Part shown: positions 4,900 to 5,486 of the stretch, piece by piece
How the letters are laid out: every line of letters begins with the position of its first letter
Position numbering within the stretch: the first letter of the stretch is position 1
Notes under the pieces: model-generated
What the model saw: only the letters and a program-made list of their open reading frames with translations
Database searches by the model: none
What the model was told of the DNA's origin: nothing
Program-made: the position numbers and the translations under genes
Origin: Gammaproteobacteria bacterium
GTDB lineage: Bacteria > Pseudomonadota > Gammaproteobacteria > Tenderiales > Tenderiaceae
NCBI GenBank assembly: GCA_027001525.1
Contig: JALTMR010000222.1
Location: 1-5,486, forward strand
Direction of reading: 5' to 3'
Length of the DNA: 5,486 nt

Positions 4900-5486
4900 A
4901 TGACTCGCCCAGTAGCCGATGAACTGCGTGTGCTGTACGACAGTGTGCAGCAGACCCTCACCGTTCTCAATGATCTGATCGGCACCGTTGGCGGTGAGAC
5001 CGGCACTGAAAATAATTCTGACGCCAGCAACTATCTCGTTCATTTGAACAGTGCAGTGGCTGAGGTTGAATCGAGCGGTTCCGTCGGTCTTCAAGACCTC
5101 TTCTATCTCCTGCAGGCCGATGTGGAAGAGGCAACGGAAGAGGATCAGCTCGACTCGGCTCGTCTGGCTCTGCAGCGTCAGGCCTGTGAGCTGATTATGG
5201 CGTATCTCCTCGACGGCCAGAGTGAAGAGAGTGCCAATGCACTGCTGCAACACTTTAAGGACCCAGGCTGGGGCTCTCCGCTGGCGGATGAAGACGTTGA
5301 GATGTTTCTGGAGATGCTGGTGCCGGACGGCGCGCCGGTACCCGCATCTGACAACCGTCCTGAGCTTGACGTTGAGCCCGAGTCTGTATTGGAAGCGCCG
5401 GTCGCGGGGGAGAGTGCGTCTGACGCCACTTTTTCCCCTCAGGATGACACTCAGGTTATTCGTCAGGAGGTTATTGAGCTGCTGCA
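4900..5486 (+). CDS. Probable ChpA/CheA-type hybrid histidine kinase, N-terminal 195 residues only; runs off right edge
   Basis: I translated this frame by eye; it stays open from ATG 4900 to the window end (195 codons plus two bases). Residues 5-30 and 44-120 are predicted mostly helical and acidic, with a Cys at 96 and a PGW turn (122-124). Residues 127-140 (PLADEDVEMFLEML) are followed by an acidic, Pro/Ala/Ser-rich linker (141-180). A new helix starts near 184 (VIRQEVIELL), where a first phosphotransfer domain could begin. No phosphotransfer His motif, kinase or receiver domain is visible yet. The kinase call rests on position: directly after MCP, 17 bases away, in the place of chpA in Pil-Chp operons. 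Large ChpA-type kinases often begin with a weakly conserved helical FimL-like region, which fits. Alternatives are a separate FimL-like scaffold or an unrelated accessory protein. A coding frame is near certain; the kinase identity is moderate. Confidence 0.72.
   Translation, partial: MTRPVADELRVLYDSVQQTLTVLNDLIGTVGGETGTENNSDASNYLVHLNSAVAEVESSGSVGLQDLFYLLQADVEEATEEDQLDSARLALQRQACELIMAYLLDGQSEESANALLQHFKDPGWGSPLADEDVEMFLEMLVPDGAPVPASDNRPELDVEPESVLEAPVAGESASDATFSPQDDTQVIRQEVIELL

Noticed and set aside
4879..5429. Minus-strand open frames at 4879-5253 and 5178-5429
   Set aside because: They are antisense to the plus-strand frame from 4900, which has a good ribosome site, operon spacing and stays open to the edge. 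The 5178-5429 product is a Ser/Gly-rich low-complexity shadow.
1..5486. CRISPR array, insertion sequence, rRNA or integration site
   Set aside because: No regularly spaced repeats, transposase frames, terminal inverted repeats with target duplications, or rRNA-like stretches are visible.

Overview
The window looks like chromosomal DNA of a moderately GC-rich proteobacterium, most likely a gammaproteobacterium. The basis is the protein families and the gene order: a biotin gene diverges from a type IV pilus-class (Pil-Chp-like) chemosensory operon. No species can be named from the sequence alone, and nothing suggests a plasmid, phage or transposon.

Layout. Positions 606 to 1 (minus strand) hold the first 202 codons of bioA (7,8-diaminopelargonate synthase), which runs off the left edge. 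Positions 607-992 are a 386-base divergent intergenic region. It holds a plausible sigma-70 promoter for bioA, a perfect 9-bp inverted repeat at the predicted bioA start site, and weaker repeats and promoter-like boxes facing the operon. From 993 to the right edge five plus-strand genes follow with gaps of 79, 42, 43 and 17 bases: a 252-aa PilG-like response regulator with an extra N-terminal domain, a 121-aa PilH-like single-domain response regulator, a CheW/PilI-like coupling protein, a 697-aa methyl-accepting chemotaxis protein (MCP), and the start of a long protein at the position of the ChpA/CheA kinase. The last gene runs off the right edge.

How it should work. By analogy with Pil-Chp, the MCP senses a periplasmic signal and, through CheW, controls a CheA-type kinase. 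The kinase phosphorylates the two regulators. PilG-type regulators usually promote pilus extension or cAMP output, and PilH-type regulators act antagonistically or as a phosphate sink. The pilus link is inferred from homology and gene order.

What stands out. The operon has the order of pilG-pilH-pilI-pilJ-chpA but is remodelled. The PilG-like protein carries a domain that reads as a shortened receiver with every phosphorylation residue replaced. The MCP has a PilJ-like cytoplasmic half (two HAMP units and a divergent tip) but a periplasmic part with helical bimodular (HBM) signatures. The receptor tip and the CheW receptor-binding loop both depart from consensus, which suggests an insulated signalling module. 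No pilK/cheR lies between the MCP and the kinase gene.
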